From Micromonospora sp. WMMD882 (lineage in GTDB: Bacteria > Actinomycetota > Actinomycetes > Mycobacteriales > Micromonosporaceae), in NCBI RefSeq assembly GCF_027497255.1, contig NZ_CP114903.1:496001-560000 (forward strand): 64,000 nt of DNA, given 5' to 3'. The notes under the pieces are model-generated. The model was not told the origin of the DNA and did no database searches. It saw nothing but the letters and a program-made list of their open reading frames with translations. Both the position numbers and the translations under genes were made by a program. This document shows, piece by piece, positions 1 to 9,564 of this stretch; position 1 is the stretch's first letter; every line of letters starts with the position of its first letter.

Positions 1-381
1 TTCCCACCAGTCGCCGTCCGGCTCGCGTTGCAGGCCGCTGGCGTGGCCGAGGAGCTGCCGCAGGGTGAGCGCGCCGAGCGGGGTGCCGGGCAGGTGCCGG
101 TCGAGGGGGTCGGCCAGGTCGAGCCGGCCGGCGTCGCGGAGCTGCATGACCAGCACGGCGGTCATGGTCTTGCTGATCGACCCGAGCCGGTACTGGAGGT
201 CGGCGTGCGGGCGTGGGCGCTCCCCGGCGGCGGCCAGGTGGGCCAGCGCGCCGTCGCGGACCACGCCGAGGACCAGGGACGGGGCCCGGCCGGTGACCTG
301 GGTCCCGGCGACGAGGTCGTCGACCCGGCGGGTGGTCTCCGGCAGCAGCGGGCGGCCGGTCCGTTCCGACGGTGGGGTCAT
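1..381 (-). CDS. Serine hydrolase, class C beta-lactamase family (partial, N-terminal 127 residues)
   Basis: The gene runs off the left edge, so only the N-terminal 127 residues are seen. After a start at 381 the protein reads into the beta-lactamase/D-Ala-D-Ala carboxypeptidase fold: GSISK at residues 67-71 supplies the SxxK nucleophile Ser68 and Lys71, followed by the LRQLLGHASGL segment (about 107-117) typical of class C/esterase-like members. No signal peptide is visible, so a cytoplasmic esterase-like role is as likely as cell-wall work. The YxN motif and C-terminal triad lie outside the window. It is transcribed away from the NfeD gene, sharing a 133-bp divergent region. Confidence 0.85.
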   Translation of the reverse strand, partial: MTPPSERTGRPLLPETTRRVDDLVAGTQVTGRAPSLVLGVVRDGALAHLAAAGERPRPHADLQYRLGSISKTMTAVLVMQLRDAGRLDLADPLDRHLPGTPLGALTLRQLLGHASGLQREPDGDWWE

Positions 382-514
382 GGCGCTCCTCGGGCGGTGG
401 GACGACGGGTCGGACCGACCCTACTGAGGTCCGTCCGACCGGCCCACCGGATTCCGCCGCCCGCCTCGGTGATCTTGAGAAGTGGGCCAACGTGCGCAGA
501 CGTGCCAGTATCGA

Positions 515-988
515 ATGGTGGACGCGGTGTTCTGGATCGTTCTGGGTGTGGTGTTGGCGGTCGCCGAGATCTTCACGGCGACGCTGTTCCTGATCATGTT
601 CGCGGTCGGCGCGTTCGCCGCGGCGGGCGCGGCGGCGCTGGGCGCGCCGGTGGCGATCCAGGCGGTGGTCTTCGCCGGCGTCTCGGCGTTGACGGTGCTG
701 GCGGCGCGGCCGACCATCCAGCGGCACCGGCGCTCCGCGGTGGAGACCGGTGACCAACCCTTCGGGGTGGAGGCGTTGGAGGGCACGACCGCGCTGGTTC
801 TGGAGCAGGTCGACGCCGACCATGGCATGGTCAAGATCGACGGCGAGTTGTGGTCGGCCCGGTCGTACGACGCCACCCAGGTGTTCGCGCCGGGGCAGCG
901 GGTTCAGGTGATCCAGGTCCGGGGAGCGACCGCCCTGGTCTGGCAGGACGACATATCCTCGGGGGAGCTCCCCGAAGCGAAGGGGTGA
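515..988 (+). CDS. NfeD-like membrane protein
   Basis: A 157-residue protein with two or three N-terminal membrane segments (about residues 4-70, rich in Val, Ala and Phe) and a soluble C-terminal beta domain with a QPFGVEALEG stretch and the GALVW-like end of the NfeD OB fold. NfeD proteins partner SPFH/stomatin-type proteins at the membrane, and here the SPFH gene begins 5 bases after the stop, which makes the pair an operon. The ATG at 515 was chosen because it opens directly into the first membrane helix; an upstream in-frame GTG at 482 would add 11 poorly conserved-looking residues. No protease domain is present, so this is the short, protease-less class. Confidence 0.85.
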   Translation: MVDAVFWIVLGVVLAVAEIFTATLFLIMFAVGAFAAAGAAALGAPVAIQAVVFAGVSALTVLAARPTIQRHRRSAVETGDQPFGVEALEGTTALVLEQVDADHGMVKIDGELWSARSYDATQVFAPGQRVQVIQVRGATALVWQDDISSGELPEAKG

Positions 989-993
989 GCGTT

Positions 994-2103
994 ATGGAAC
1001 TGGCCATCGCGGTGCTGCTCGGCGCCGTGGCCCTGATCGTGGTGATCGCCCTGGCGAAGGCGGTGCGGATCGTGCCGCAGCAGCGCCAGGACGTCGTGGA
1101 ACGGCTCGGCCGGTACAAGCGCACCCTGAATCCGGGGCTCAACCTGCTCGTGCCTTTCGTCGACGCGGTCCGCACCAAGGTCGACATGCGGGAGCAGGTG
1201 GTCAGTTTCCCGCCGCAGCCGGTGATCACCTCGGACAACCTGGTCGTCTCGATCGACACGGTGCTCTACTTCAAGGTGGTCGACTCGGTCCGGGCCACGT
1301 ACGAGATCTCGAACTTCCTCCAGGCGATCGAGCAGCTCACCGTCACCACGCTGCGGAACGTGATCGGCTCGCTGGACCTGGAGCGGGCGCTGACCAGCCG
1401 GGAGGAGATCAACCGGCACCTCTCCGGCGTGCTGGACGAGACCACCGGCCGGTGGGGCATCAAGGTCACCCGGGTGGAGATCAAGGCGATCGAGCCGCCG
1501 CCGAGCATCCGCGACTCGATGGAGAAGCAGATGCGCGCCGAGCGGGACCGCCGGGCGGCGATCCTCAACGCCGAGGGGCACAAGCAGTCGCAGATCCTGA
1601 CCGCCGAGGGTGAGAAGCAGGCCGCGGTGCTGCGGGCCGACGGTGACCGGCAGGCCCGCATCCTCCAGGCCGAGGGTCAGGCGAAGGCGATCCGGACGGT
1701 CTTCGACGCCATCCACACCGCGAACCCGAGCCAGAAGGTGCTGGCCTACCAGTACCTCCAGGCCCTGCCGCAGATCGCCAACGGCACCGCCAACAAGGTC
1801 TGGATCGTCCCGGCGGAGCTGACCAAGGCCCTGGAGGGGATGGGCGGCGCGCTCGGCGGGCTGAGCCAGATGGTCGGGGACGCCCCGTCGCCGGAGGCGT
1901 CCGACGGGGCCAGTGACGTCGAGCGGGAGGCCGCCGAGGCCGCGCAGGCCGCGGCGGAGGCCGCCCAGCAGATCCACGACGAGGTACGCGTCGCCGAGGC
2001 GCAGGCCACCGGTGGGCGCAGCCCGCAGGGGCTGCCCGCGCCGGAGCCGGTCTCGCCGGCCAGCCTGCTCCAGGACCCGGCCGACCAGCGCGAACGAGCC
2101 TGA
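994..2103 (+). CDS. SPFH/Band 7 domain protein (stomatin/flotillin-like)
   Basis: A 369-residue protein with one N-terminal hydrophobic segment (residues 1-25) followed by the SPFH core (VPQQRQDVVERLGRY, then LNLLVPFVDAV and the RTKVDMREQV segment), a helical region with repeated KQ/EG units at about 175-235, and an Ala/Glu-rich C-terminal tail. Family members scaffold membrane microdomains and bind proteases. The start at 994 has an AGGGGTGA ribosome-binding site seven bases upstream; an in-frame GTG at 985 overlaps the stop of the NfeD gene and is the alternative. Together the two form the classical NfeD-SPFH operon. Confidence 0.92.
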   Translation: MELAIAVLLGAVALIVVIALAKAVRIVPQQRQDVVERLGRYKRTLNPGLNLLVPFVDAVRTKVDMREQVVSFPPQPVITSDNLVVSIDTVLYFKVVDSVRATYEISNFLQAIEQLTVTTLRNVIGSLDLERALTSREEINRHLSGVLDETTGRWGIKVTRVEIKAIEPPPSIRDSMEKQMRAERDRRAAILNAEGHKQSQILTAEGEKQAAVLRADGDRQARILQAEGQAKAIRTVFDAIHTANPSQKVLAYQYLQALPQIANGTANKVWIVPAELTKALEGMGGALGGLSQMVGDAPSPEASDGASDVEREAAEAAQAAAEAAQQIHDEVRVAEAQATGGRSPQGLPAPEPVSPASLLQDPADQRERA

Positions 2104-2140
2104 TTCCCGGGTAAGCCGGGCAAAAAGCGAATAACCCTCA

Positions 2141-2207
2141 TACGGCGTTCCGTCGCCTGCCACGATCGGGTCGAGGCCCGATGGTGACCAGGCGCCGGGA
2201 CGCCGTA
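2141..2207 (+). other. 67-nt near-continuous hairpin in the leader of the membrane-protein gene
   Basis: The outer arms 2141-2151 and 2197-2207 pair over 11 positions with one G-T wobble. Inside them GCCTG (2155-2159) pairs with CAGGC (2189-2193), CAC (2161-2163) with GTG (2184-2186), and ATCGGG (2165-2170) with CCCGAT (2177-2182), leaving a 6-nt apical loop. Only small internal mismatches interrupt the stem. It starts 38 bases after the SPFH stop and ends 33 bases before the next start codon. It has no U-tract, so it may be a structured leader, a terminator of the upstream operon, or a small RNA. Its role is unknown. Confidence 0.6.
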
Positions 2208-2239
2208 CGCGTCCCGCCCGCGACACAGCGAGGTGACGC

Positions 2240-3022
2240 ATGAACGACGCGACACGACCGCCAGCCGACCGGACGGTGACGCCGGGAGCGCACGACCCGC
2301 TCGGACCGCTCGGCAGCCGCCGTACCGGTGGCGGGTTCGGCGTGCTCCCCTTCGTCGTCGAACCGCCCGCGAGCGGCCCGGCCACCGACGCCACCTGGGC
2401 CTGGTCGCTGCGCCGCTTCGCCCGGGGGGCGGTGTGGCTGCTGCCGGCGTACGCGATCCTCACCGGCGTGGTGGCCCTGGCCAGCGACGGCGGCGTCGGC
2501 AACGACCCTTACCCGGCCGACGGCCGGCCCCTGTACCTGGTCGGCTGGGTGGCGTCGATCTGGCTCGGCCTGCTCGCCCTGCTGGCCCTGGCCGGGCTGC
2601 TGGTGACCACCCGCAGCCGCCGGTCGGCGGTGGCCGGGCTGCTGGTCAGCCTCGCCGGCACGGTGCTGCTGCTGCCGTTCACCGGGCTGGCCGAGCAGAC
2701 CCCGGTCTTCGGGGCCACCGCGCGCAGCCTGGTCCTGGTCGGGGCCACCTGCTACAGCGCCGGCTGGGCGCTGACCGGCTGGGCGGTCGCCCGGTCCGGC
2801 GTGTTCAGCATCGGTGACGGCGGCATGCTGATGATCGCCGCGCCGCTGCTCGGCGTCGGCGGCGCGTTGATCGGCTCGATGCAGACCTTCGGCGCGATGT
2901 TCGCCCTGGTCGCCGGGTTCGGCATCGCCTACCGGGCGGGCCGCCTGGTGCCGAAGCAGATCGCCCGGGACGCCGCCGCGGCGAGCCTGGCCACCCCCGC
3001 GCCCCCGGCGGCCCCCCGATGA
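2240..3022 (+). CDS. Hypothetical multi-pass membrane protein
   Basis: A 260-residue protein whose first 55 residues are polar and disordered-looking, followed by about six hydrophobic segments between residues 60 and 240 (for example LLPAYAILTGVVAL, WLGLLALLALAGLLV, LVVSLAG-like runs and FALVAGFGIAYRAG). The tail is Ala/Pro-rich. A GAGGTGA ribosome-binding site sits just upstream of the ATG. I recognise no catalytic motif or named family. It follows the 67-nt hairpin and lies upstream of the PBP gene; an alternative PBP start would overlap its stop by ATGA, which would hint at coupling with cell-wall synthesis. Confidence 0.7.
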   Translation: MNDATRPPADRTVTPGAHDPLGPLGSRRTGGGFGVLPFVVEPPASGPATDATWAWSLRRFARGAVWLLPAYAILTGVVALASDGGVGNDPYPADGRPLYLVGWVASIWLGLLALLALAGLLVTTRSRRSAVAGLLVSLAGTVLLLPFTGLAEQTPVFGATARSLVLVGATCYSAGWALTGWAVARSGVFSIGDGGMLMIAAPLLGVGGALIGSMQTFGAMFALVAGFGIAYRAGRLVPKQIARDAAAASLATPAPPAAPR

Positions 3023-3165
3023 CCAGCCGGCCAACCGGACGAACGACGCCGCAACCACCACGACGGGACGATCGGACCCGCGCGACCTGGCAGCTCGCAG
3101 TGAGTTTCCTGGCAGCACGCCCGGCAGAGTGGGCAGGACGGGCAATTGCGCGCCAATCTGGGCGG

Positions 3166-5349
3166 ATGGGTGAACGTGGTGTGGGCAGGCGGCTGGGCGC
3201 CGTGGTCGTCTGCGGCCTGCTCGCGGGGCTGGTCGTGGCCGCCGTGGCGCTGCCGGGCAACCTGGTCCTCGGGATGACGGTCAAGGCGGCCGGCGACGCG
3301 TGGCACCGCCTCCCGGCGGAGCTGCGCACCCCGGCCACCGCCCAGCGCACCACCGTCTACGCCAACGACGGTCGGACGCTGCTGACCAGCTTCTACGACC
3401 TGAACCGGCGGGAGGTGCCGCTGACCGAGGTGGCCCCGGCGATGCGGCAGGCGATCGTGGCCGCCGAGGACCGGCGGTTCTACTCGCACGGCGGGGTGGA
3501 CCTGCGCGGCGTGGCCCGCGCCCTGGTCAGCAACGTCACCGACGGCACCAGCCAGGGCGCGTCCACGCTGACCATGCAGTACGTGCGCAACGTCCTCAAG
3601 ACCGACCCGGAGCGCACCGCCGAACAGCGGGCCAGCGCCACCGAGATCAGCGTCGGGCGCAAGCTCCAGGAGGTCCGGTACGCGGCGGCGCTGGAGCAGA
3701 CCCTCGACAAGGACGAGATCCTCGCCCGCTACCTCAACATCGCCTACTTCGGCTCCGGCGCGTACGGGATCGCGGCGGCCAGCGAACGCTACTTCGGCAT
3801 CACCCCGACGGAGCTGACCCTCGGCCAGGCCAGCCTGCTGGCCGGGCTGGTGCAGTCGCCGGACGAGTACAGCCCGATCGACGGGGACGCCGACGCGGCG
3901 CTGGCCCGCCGCTCGTACGTGCTCGACGCGATGGTGGAGACCGGGGCGATCACCGCCGGGCAGGCCGACCAGGCCCGCGCCGAGCGGCTGGCGCTGAACC
4001 CGACCCCGCAGCCCAACGGCTGCACCGCCGTCGCCGACGGCCACGCCGACTGGGGCTTCTTCTGCGACTACCTGCGGAGCTGGTGGCTGACCCAGCCGGC
4101 CTTCGGCGACACCCCCGAGGAGCGGGAGCAGGCGCTGCGCCGGGGCGGGTACACCGTCGTGACCTCGCTGGACCCGCAGGTCCAAGCGTCCGCGCTGCGC
4201 CAGTCGCTGGCGGTGTTCGACCGGAACTCGCCGCGGGCGCTGCCGATCGCGGCGGTCGAGCCGGGCACCGGCCGGGTGCTGGCCATGGCGGTCAACCGCG
4301 ACTACAGCCTCGCCGCCAACCCGCCGGGCCAGGACAACCGCCCCAACACCGTCAACCAGTTGGTGGCCGGCGGCGGGGCCATCGACGGCTACCAGGCCGG
4401 CTCGACGTTCAAGCTGTTCACCATGCTCGCCGCGCTGGAGGCCGGGCTGCCCCTGGCCACCAGCTACGACGCCCCGCCCCGGCTGGTCACCCGCTACCCG
4501 GCCGAGGGCTCCACGGCCTCCTGCGGGGGCCGCTGGTGCCCGGCCAACTCCAGCGCCGACATGAGCGGCCCCCGGACCATGTGGGACGGCTTCGGCCGTT
4601 CGGTGAACACGTACTTCGTGTGGCTGTCCGAGCGGGTCGGCCCGGCGAAGGTGGTGGAGATGGCCGAGCGCCTCGGCATCACGTTCCGCTCCGACGTCGA
4701 CCAGCGCCTCGCCGCCACCGATGCCGCCGACTGGGGGGCGTTCACCCTCGGCGTCGCGGCCACCACCCCGCTCGACCTGGCCAACGCGTACGCCACGGTG
4801 GCCGCCGAGGGCACGTACTGCCGGCCGCTGCCGGTGGTCTCGGTCACCGGCCCGGACGGCGCGAAGGCCCCGGTCGGCGAGCCGTCCTGCCGGCGGGCGC
4901 TCGACGCCGACGTGGCCCGGGCCGCCACCGACGCCGCCCGCTGCCCGGTCGGCCAGCAGTCCGCGTACGCGCGCTGCGGGGGCGGCGGCACGGCCACCGC
5001 CGCCGGTCAGCTCCTCGGCGGGCGACCCCTGGCCGGCAAGACGGGCACCTCCGACGACGACGCCGCGAAGTCCTTCGTCGCGTACACCCCGCAGGTGGCG
5101 GTCGCCGGGATCGCCGCCAACCCGGACGACCCGGCCGACCGGGTCGGCGTCGCCGCGCAGTCCGGCGTGGTGACCGCGGTGGCCCGGGTGGTGGTCACCG
5201 CCACGGCGGGGCAGCCGGTCGTCGCCTTCACCCCGCCGAGCCGGGAGCTGGCCGTCGGCAACACCGTCCAGCCCCGGCCGACGCCGGGCCGCCCCGGCGG
5301 CAACCTGGACCTCGGCGACTGGCTCGGCCGGCTCAGCGTCCCACGCTGA
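3166..5349 (+). CDS. Class A penicillin-binding protein (transglycosylase/transpeptidase)
   Basis: Bifunctional peptidoglycan synthase of 727 residues that polymerises lipid II and cross-links stem peptides outside the membrane. A membrane anchor covers about residues 10-35. The GT51 domain follows, with catalytic Glu101 in the AAEDRRFYSHGG motif. The transpeptidase domain carries all three motifs: STFK with nucleophile Ser413 and Lys416, SVN starting at Ser479, and KTGT starting at Lys625. A Pro-rich tail closes the protein. The ATG at 3166 puts the anchor near the N terminus; an in-frame ATG at 3019, overlapping the previous stop, would add 49 basic residues and cannot be excluded. A strong hairpin follows the stop. 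Confidence 0.94.
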   Translation: MGERGVGRRLGAVVVCGLLAGLVVAAVALPGNLVLGMTVKAAGDAWHRLPAELRTPATAQRTTVYANDGRTLLTSFYDLNRREVPLTEVAPAMRQAIVAAEDRRFYSHGGVDLRGVARALVSNVTDGTSQGASTLTMQYVRNVLKTDPERTAEQRASATEISVGRKLQEVRYAAALEQTLDKDEILARYLNIAYFGSGAYGIAAASERYFGITPTELTLGQASLLAGLVQSPDEYSPIDGDADAALARRSYVLDAMVETGAITAGQADQARAERLALNPTPQPNGCTAVADGHADWGFFCDYLRSWWLTQPAFGDTPEEREQALRRGGYTVVTSLDPQVQASALRQSLAVFDRNSPRALPIAAVEPGTGRVLAMAVNRDYSLAANPPGQDNRPNTVNQLVAGGGAIDGYQAGSTFKLFTMLAALEAGLPLATSYDAPPRLVTRYPAEGSTASCGGRWCPANSSADMSGPRTMWDGFGRSVNTYFVWLSERVGPAKVVEMAERLGITFRSDVDQRLAATDAADWGAFTLGVAATTPLDLANAYATVAAEGTYCRPLPVVSVTGPDGAKAPVGEPSCRRALDADVARAATDAARCPVGQQSAYARCGGGGTATAAGQLLGGRPLAGKTGTSDDDAAKSFVAYTPQVAVAGIAANPDDPADRVGVAAQSGVVTAVARVVVTATAGQPVVAFTPPSRELAVGNTVQPRPTPGRPGGNLDLGDWLGRLSVPR

Positions 5350-5369
5350 CCCGACGCCCTACGCCCGAG

Positions 5370-5418
5370 CAGGGCCCCGGATCCGCCTGGTTGCCGCCGG
5401 GCAGGTCCGGGGCCCCTG
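5370..5418. terminator. Bidirectional terminator hairpin between convergent genes
   Basis: CAGGGCCCCGGA (5370-5381) pairs with TCCGGGGCCCCTG (5406-5418) with a single bulged base and a 24-nt loop. It sits 21 bases after the PBP stop and 20 bases before the end of the convergent minus-strand gene, so it can stop transcription from both sides. There is no clear U-tract, as is common in actinobacteria. Confidence 0.7.
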
Positions 5419-5437
5419 CCCTCGGGTGGAGTGACGA

Positions 5438-5782
5438 TCAGGAAGCGTCCGGCCGGCGGTACGGGGCCCAGCCGACGAAACGCTCCCACAGCCGGCCCGG
5501 CTCCGGCACCGTGTCGGGGGTGACCCGGCACAGGTCGTCCACGGCCCGGTAGAGCATCCCGCACAGGTAGACCGCCAGGCTGACCATGTTGCCCTCGTAC
5601 TCGATCAGGAGCCGCCGCCTGGCCTCGCCGCACGGCCACGGGTGCCCGCAGCCCCGGCAGACCCAGATCGGCTGCACCGGGGTGTGCGCCGTGGCGGCGC
5701 CGAACCCCGCCAGCGGACGATCGGCGGCGGGGATCCTGCGGCTCGGCTCGCGCGACTGCGGGGTCGGGCAGGGCATTGACAT
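5438..5782 (-). CDS. Small Cys-motif protein (WxCxxCxxPWPC family)
   Basis: A 114-residue protein with a zinc-ribbon-like cluster WVCRGCGHPWPC at about residues 40-51, followed by a helical segment (EARRRLLIEYEGNMVSLAVY) and a C-terminal domain with a WERFVGWAP motif. From memory, similar small actinobacterial proteins are often labelled flavin reductase in databases, but nothing here shows a flavin-binding site. It is divergent from the XRE-DUF397 pair. A second copy of the family lies at 34224-34571 next to another putative regulator, which suggests these proteins travel with small regulatory modules. Function is unknown; metal binding is inference from the three cysteines. Confidence 0.75.
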   Translation of the reverse strand: MSMPCPTPQSREPSRRIPAADRPLAGFGAATAHTPVQPIWVCRGCGHPWPCGEARRRLLIEYEGNMVSLAVYLCGMLYRAVDDLCRVTPDTVPEPGRLWERFVGWAPYRRPDAS

Positions 5783-5804
5783 CGGCCTCCTCTACCGGCT
5801 GGAA

Positions 5805-5847
5805 GGGGATCGCCCCATATCCGGGGAAGGATTGAGGGGCGATCCCC
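5805..5847. promoter_or_regulatory. Perfect 12-bp inverted repeat in the divergent promoter region
   Basis: GGGGATCGCCCC (5805-5816) and GGGGCGATCCCC (5836-5847) are exact reverse complements separated by 19 bases. The repeat lies 23 bases upstream of the minus-strand Cys-motif gene and about 145 bases upstream of the XRE gene. It could be an operator for the adjacent XRE regulator or an RNA hairpin in the leader of the minus-strand gene. Confidence 0.55.
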
Positions 5848-5992
5848 ATGCGGACCCGTCTCAGCCCTCCCCGGCGTGAAGCGGATCCGCTCACGTGACA
5901 GTCTGGTGAAGGCGCGACTACAGAGGGAAGGTGGGCGGGCTGCACGGTTCGTCCGTGCAGTTTTCGCCGCCTCAGGTACAGGAGGTGTGCAG

Positions 5993-6793
5993 ATGGATCG
6001 ACGGCCCACCGTGGAACTGTTCGCCGGTGAGCTTCGCCGGCTGCGCACCGACGCCGGGCTCTCACAGGAGGCGCTCGGCGAGCGGATCGGATACTCGGCC
6101 TCGTTGGTCGCCGCCGTTGAACAGTGTCGCCGGCCACCCCTTGAGGAGTTCGCCGAGCGTTGCGACAAGGCGCTCCAGTCGGGCGGTCTGCTGAGGAGGA
6201 TCCGGGCGACGGCGCTCCGTGAGAACGTCATGCCCTGGTTCCGCGAGTGGGTCACGATCGAGCAGGAGGCCACCGCCCTGTGCAGCTTCGAGCCGATGGT
6301 CCTGCCCGGTCTGCTCCAGACCGAGGCCTACGCCCGAGCGCTGCACGAAGGGGCCAGTCAGCTCGTCGGCGAGGCGATGGAGCAACAGATCGCCGCCCGG
6401 CTGGCCCGTCAGGAAATCCTCACCCGGGATGCTCCGCCACTGTTCGTCGGGGTGCTCGACTACACGACCCTCGAACGTCCGGTGGGCGGCGACAAGGTCA
6501 TGCGCGATCAGCTTCTGCATCTGATCGAGGTGGGCAATCGACCGAGGGTCCATCTGCACGTCGTTCCGAAGGGGACCGGCGCGTACCCTGGGATGAACGG
6601 CGCGTTCGTCATCGCCACCCCCGCACAGGGCGACGACATCGCCTACCTGGACAACCAGTTGCAGGGTGTGATCATTGAGAGAACGTCGGACGTACACTCG
6701 CTCCGGCGTACCTGGGAGTCCGTGCGAGCCGAGGCGTTGCCTCACGGGCAGACCCTCAAGTTGATCTCGGAGGCAGCGGAGCGATGGACCTGA
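5993..6793 (+). CDS. XRE-family helix-turn-helix regulator with DUF5753 domain
   Basis: A 266-residue protein. Residues 1-70 form the XRE helix-turn-helix (RLRTDAGLSQEALGERIGYS, then SLVAAVEQCRRPP), and the remainder is the DUF5753 domain typical of actinobacterial regulators (FEPMVLPGLLQTEAYARAL, then DYTTLERPVGG and VVPKGTGAYPGMNG). The ATG at 5993 has GGAGG seven bases upstream. Its stop overlaps the start of the DUF397 gene by ten bases, the classical actinobacterial XRE-DUF397 arrangement. These pairs (BldB/AbaA-type neighbourhoods in Streptomyces) influence development and secondary metabolism; targets here are unknown. Confidence 0.92.
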   Translation: MDRRPTVELFAGELRRLRTDAGLSQEALGERIGYSASLVAAVEQCRRPPLEEFAERCDKALQSGGLLRRIRATALRENVMPWFREWVTIEQEATALCSFEPMVLPGLLQTEAYARALHEGASQLVGEAMEQQIAARLARQEILTRDAPPLFVGVLDYTTLERPVGGDKVMRDQLLHLIEVGNRPRVHLHVVPKGTGAYPGMNGAFVIATPAQGDDIAYLDNQLQGVIIERTSDVHSLRRTWESVRAEALPHGQTLKLISEAAERWT

Positions 6794-6972
6794 CCGGCGC
6801 TATCTGGCACAAGAGCACCCGGAGCAGCGGAAATTCGGGCAACTGCGTGGAGGTGGCCGACAACCTCCCCGACGTGGTCGGCGTACGGGACAGCAAGGAC
6901 CGGCAGGGCCCGGTGCTCACCTTCTCGCCGCCCAGGTGGCAGCAGTTCGTGGAGTTCGCCAAGCAGCACTGA
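6784..6972 (+). CDS. DUF397 domain protein
   Basis: A 62-residue protein with the diagnostic DUF397 pattern: WHKSTRSSGNSGNCVEVAD at residues 8-26, then VGVRDSKDRQGPVLTF and the closing W-QFVEFAK segment. The start lies within the last ten bases of the XRE gene, giving translational coupling. DUF397 proteins are thought to act as small antagonists or partners of the adjacent XRE regulator. Confidence 0.93.
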   Translation: MDLTGAIWHKSTRSSGNSGNCVEVADNLPDVVGVRDSKDRQGPVLTFSPPRWQQFVEFAKQH

Positions 6973-7051
6973 CGGCACGAGCAGGCGATTCCCGCACCCG
7001 TCCCGCCGGGCCGCTTCGCCGGTCGGTCGGGCGGCCGGGGAGAATCCGGCG

Positions 7052-7918
7052 GTGCCCGTACACGAGATCACCGACCCTGACGACCCCCGGATCGCCGACT
7101 ACCGCGCGCTGACCGACGTCGAGCTGCGTACCCGGTGGGAGCCGCCGCACGGGCTGTTCATCGCCGAGGGGGAGCTGGTGCTGCGGCGGGCGCTGCGGGC
7201 CGGTTACCCGCCCCGGTCGTTCCTGGTCGACGCCAAGCGGGTCGACCAGCTCGCCGACCTGGAAACCGGGGACGCGCCGGTCTACGCGGCCACCCCGGAC
7301 GTGCTGGAGCGGGCCACCGGTTTCCACGTGCACCGGGGGGTGCTCGCCTCGTTCCGGCGCAAGCCGCTGCCGGGCGTGCCGGAGCTGCTGGCCGCCGCCC
7401 GGCGGGTGGTGATCCTGGAGGACGTCAACAACCACACCAACCTGGGCGCGGTGTTCCGGGGCGCGGCGGCGCTGGGCGTCGACGCGGTGCTGCTCTCGCC
7501 GTCCTGCGCCGACCCGCTGTACCGGCGCAGCGTACGGGTCAGCATGGGCGAGGTCTTCGCGGTGCCGTACGCGAAGCTCGACCACTGGCCGGCGGGCCTG
7601 GCGCAGGTGCGGGCGGCGGGTTTCACCGTGCTGGCCATGACGCCGGCCCCGGACGCGGTGCCGATGCAGCGGTTGGCCCCGGCGCAGCGGGCACGGGCGG
7701 CGTTGCTGCTGGGCGCGGAGGGCCCCGGCCTGACGGCGGCGGCGCAGTCGGCCAGCGACGTACGGGTGGTGATCCCGATGCGGCGCGGGGTGGACTCGTT
7801 GAACGTGGCCGCCGCGGCGGCGGTGGCGTTCTGGGAGCTGGGTCGGGACGACGAGCCGGGCCGGGACGACGAGCCGGGCCGGGACGACCCGCCGTTCGGT
7901 GACGGACAGCCGGCCTGA
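7052..7918 (+). CDS. TrmH/SpoU-family RNA 2'-O-ribose methyltransferase
   Basis: A 288-residue protein with the SPOUT methyltransferase knot. Motif 1 is NNHTNLGAVFRGAAALG, motif 2 LLLGAEGPGL and motif 3 IPMRRGVDSLNVAAAAAVAFW, all in the C-terminal two thirds; an N-terminal substrate-binding part precedes them. It would methylate a ribose 2'-OH in rRNA or tRNA using S-adenosylmethionine; the exact site cannot be told. The GTG at 7052 is the first sensible start. The C-terminus carries a short GRDDEP repeat that matches an 18-bp DNA tandem repeat and looks like recent slippage outside the catalytic domain. Confidence 0.9.
   Translation: MPVHEITDPDDPRIADYRALTDVELRTRWEPPHGLFIAEGELVLRRALRAGYPPRSFLVDAKRVDQLADLETGDAPVYAATPDVLERATGFHVHRGVLASFRRKPLPGVPELLAAARRVVILEDVNNHTNLGAVFRGAAALGVDAVLLSPSCADPLYRRSVRVSMGEVFAVPYAKLDHWPAGLAQVRAAGFTVLAMTPAPDAVPMQRLAPAQRARAALLLGAEGPGLTAAAQSASDVRVVIPMRRGVDSLNVAAAAAVAFWELGRDDEPGRDDEPGRDDPPFGDGQPA
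7844..7888 (+). repeat. 18-bp tandem repeat, 2.5 copies, at the 3' end of the methyltransferase gene
   Basis: Two exact copies of an 18-bp unit (7844-7861 and 7862-7879) plus half of a third (7880-7888) encode GRDDEP repeats. The unit length is a multiple of three, so copy-number change would keep the reading frame. Confidence 0.85.
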
Positions 7919-7950
7919 CCTGCCCGGCCGCCCGGTCGGGCGGTTCGGCT

Positions 7951-9437
<1,487 letters not shown>

Positions 9438-9470
9438 CCGCCGCTGCGGGGCCCCGGCGACCGCCGAGGG

Positions 9471-9506
9471 CCCAGGCGGCCGCCGGGGACACGGGCGGCC
9501 CCTGGG
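9471..9506 (+). terminator. Hairpin terminator after argG
   Basis: CCCAGG (9471-9476) pairs with CCTGGG (9501-9506) and GGCCGCC (9478-9484) with GGCGGCC (9494-9500), with one bulged base and a 9-nt loop. It begins 34 bases after the argG stop. There is no U-tract. Confidence 0.6.
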
Positions 9507-9564
9507 ACACGGATCCCCTGCCGGGCTGGTCGGACGTGCTGTCACGCAGGGTAGCGTGTCGCCC

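Noticed and set aside
904..2502. A 532-codon minus-strand frame opposite the SPFH gene
   Set aside because: It is antisense to the clear SPFH gene and has no recognisable domain.
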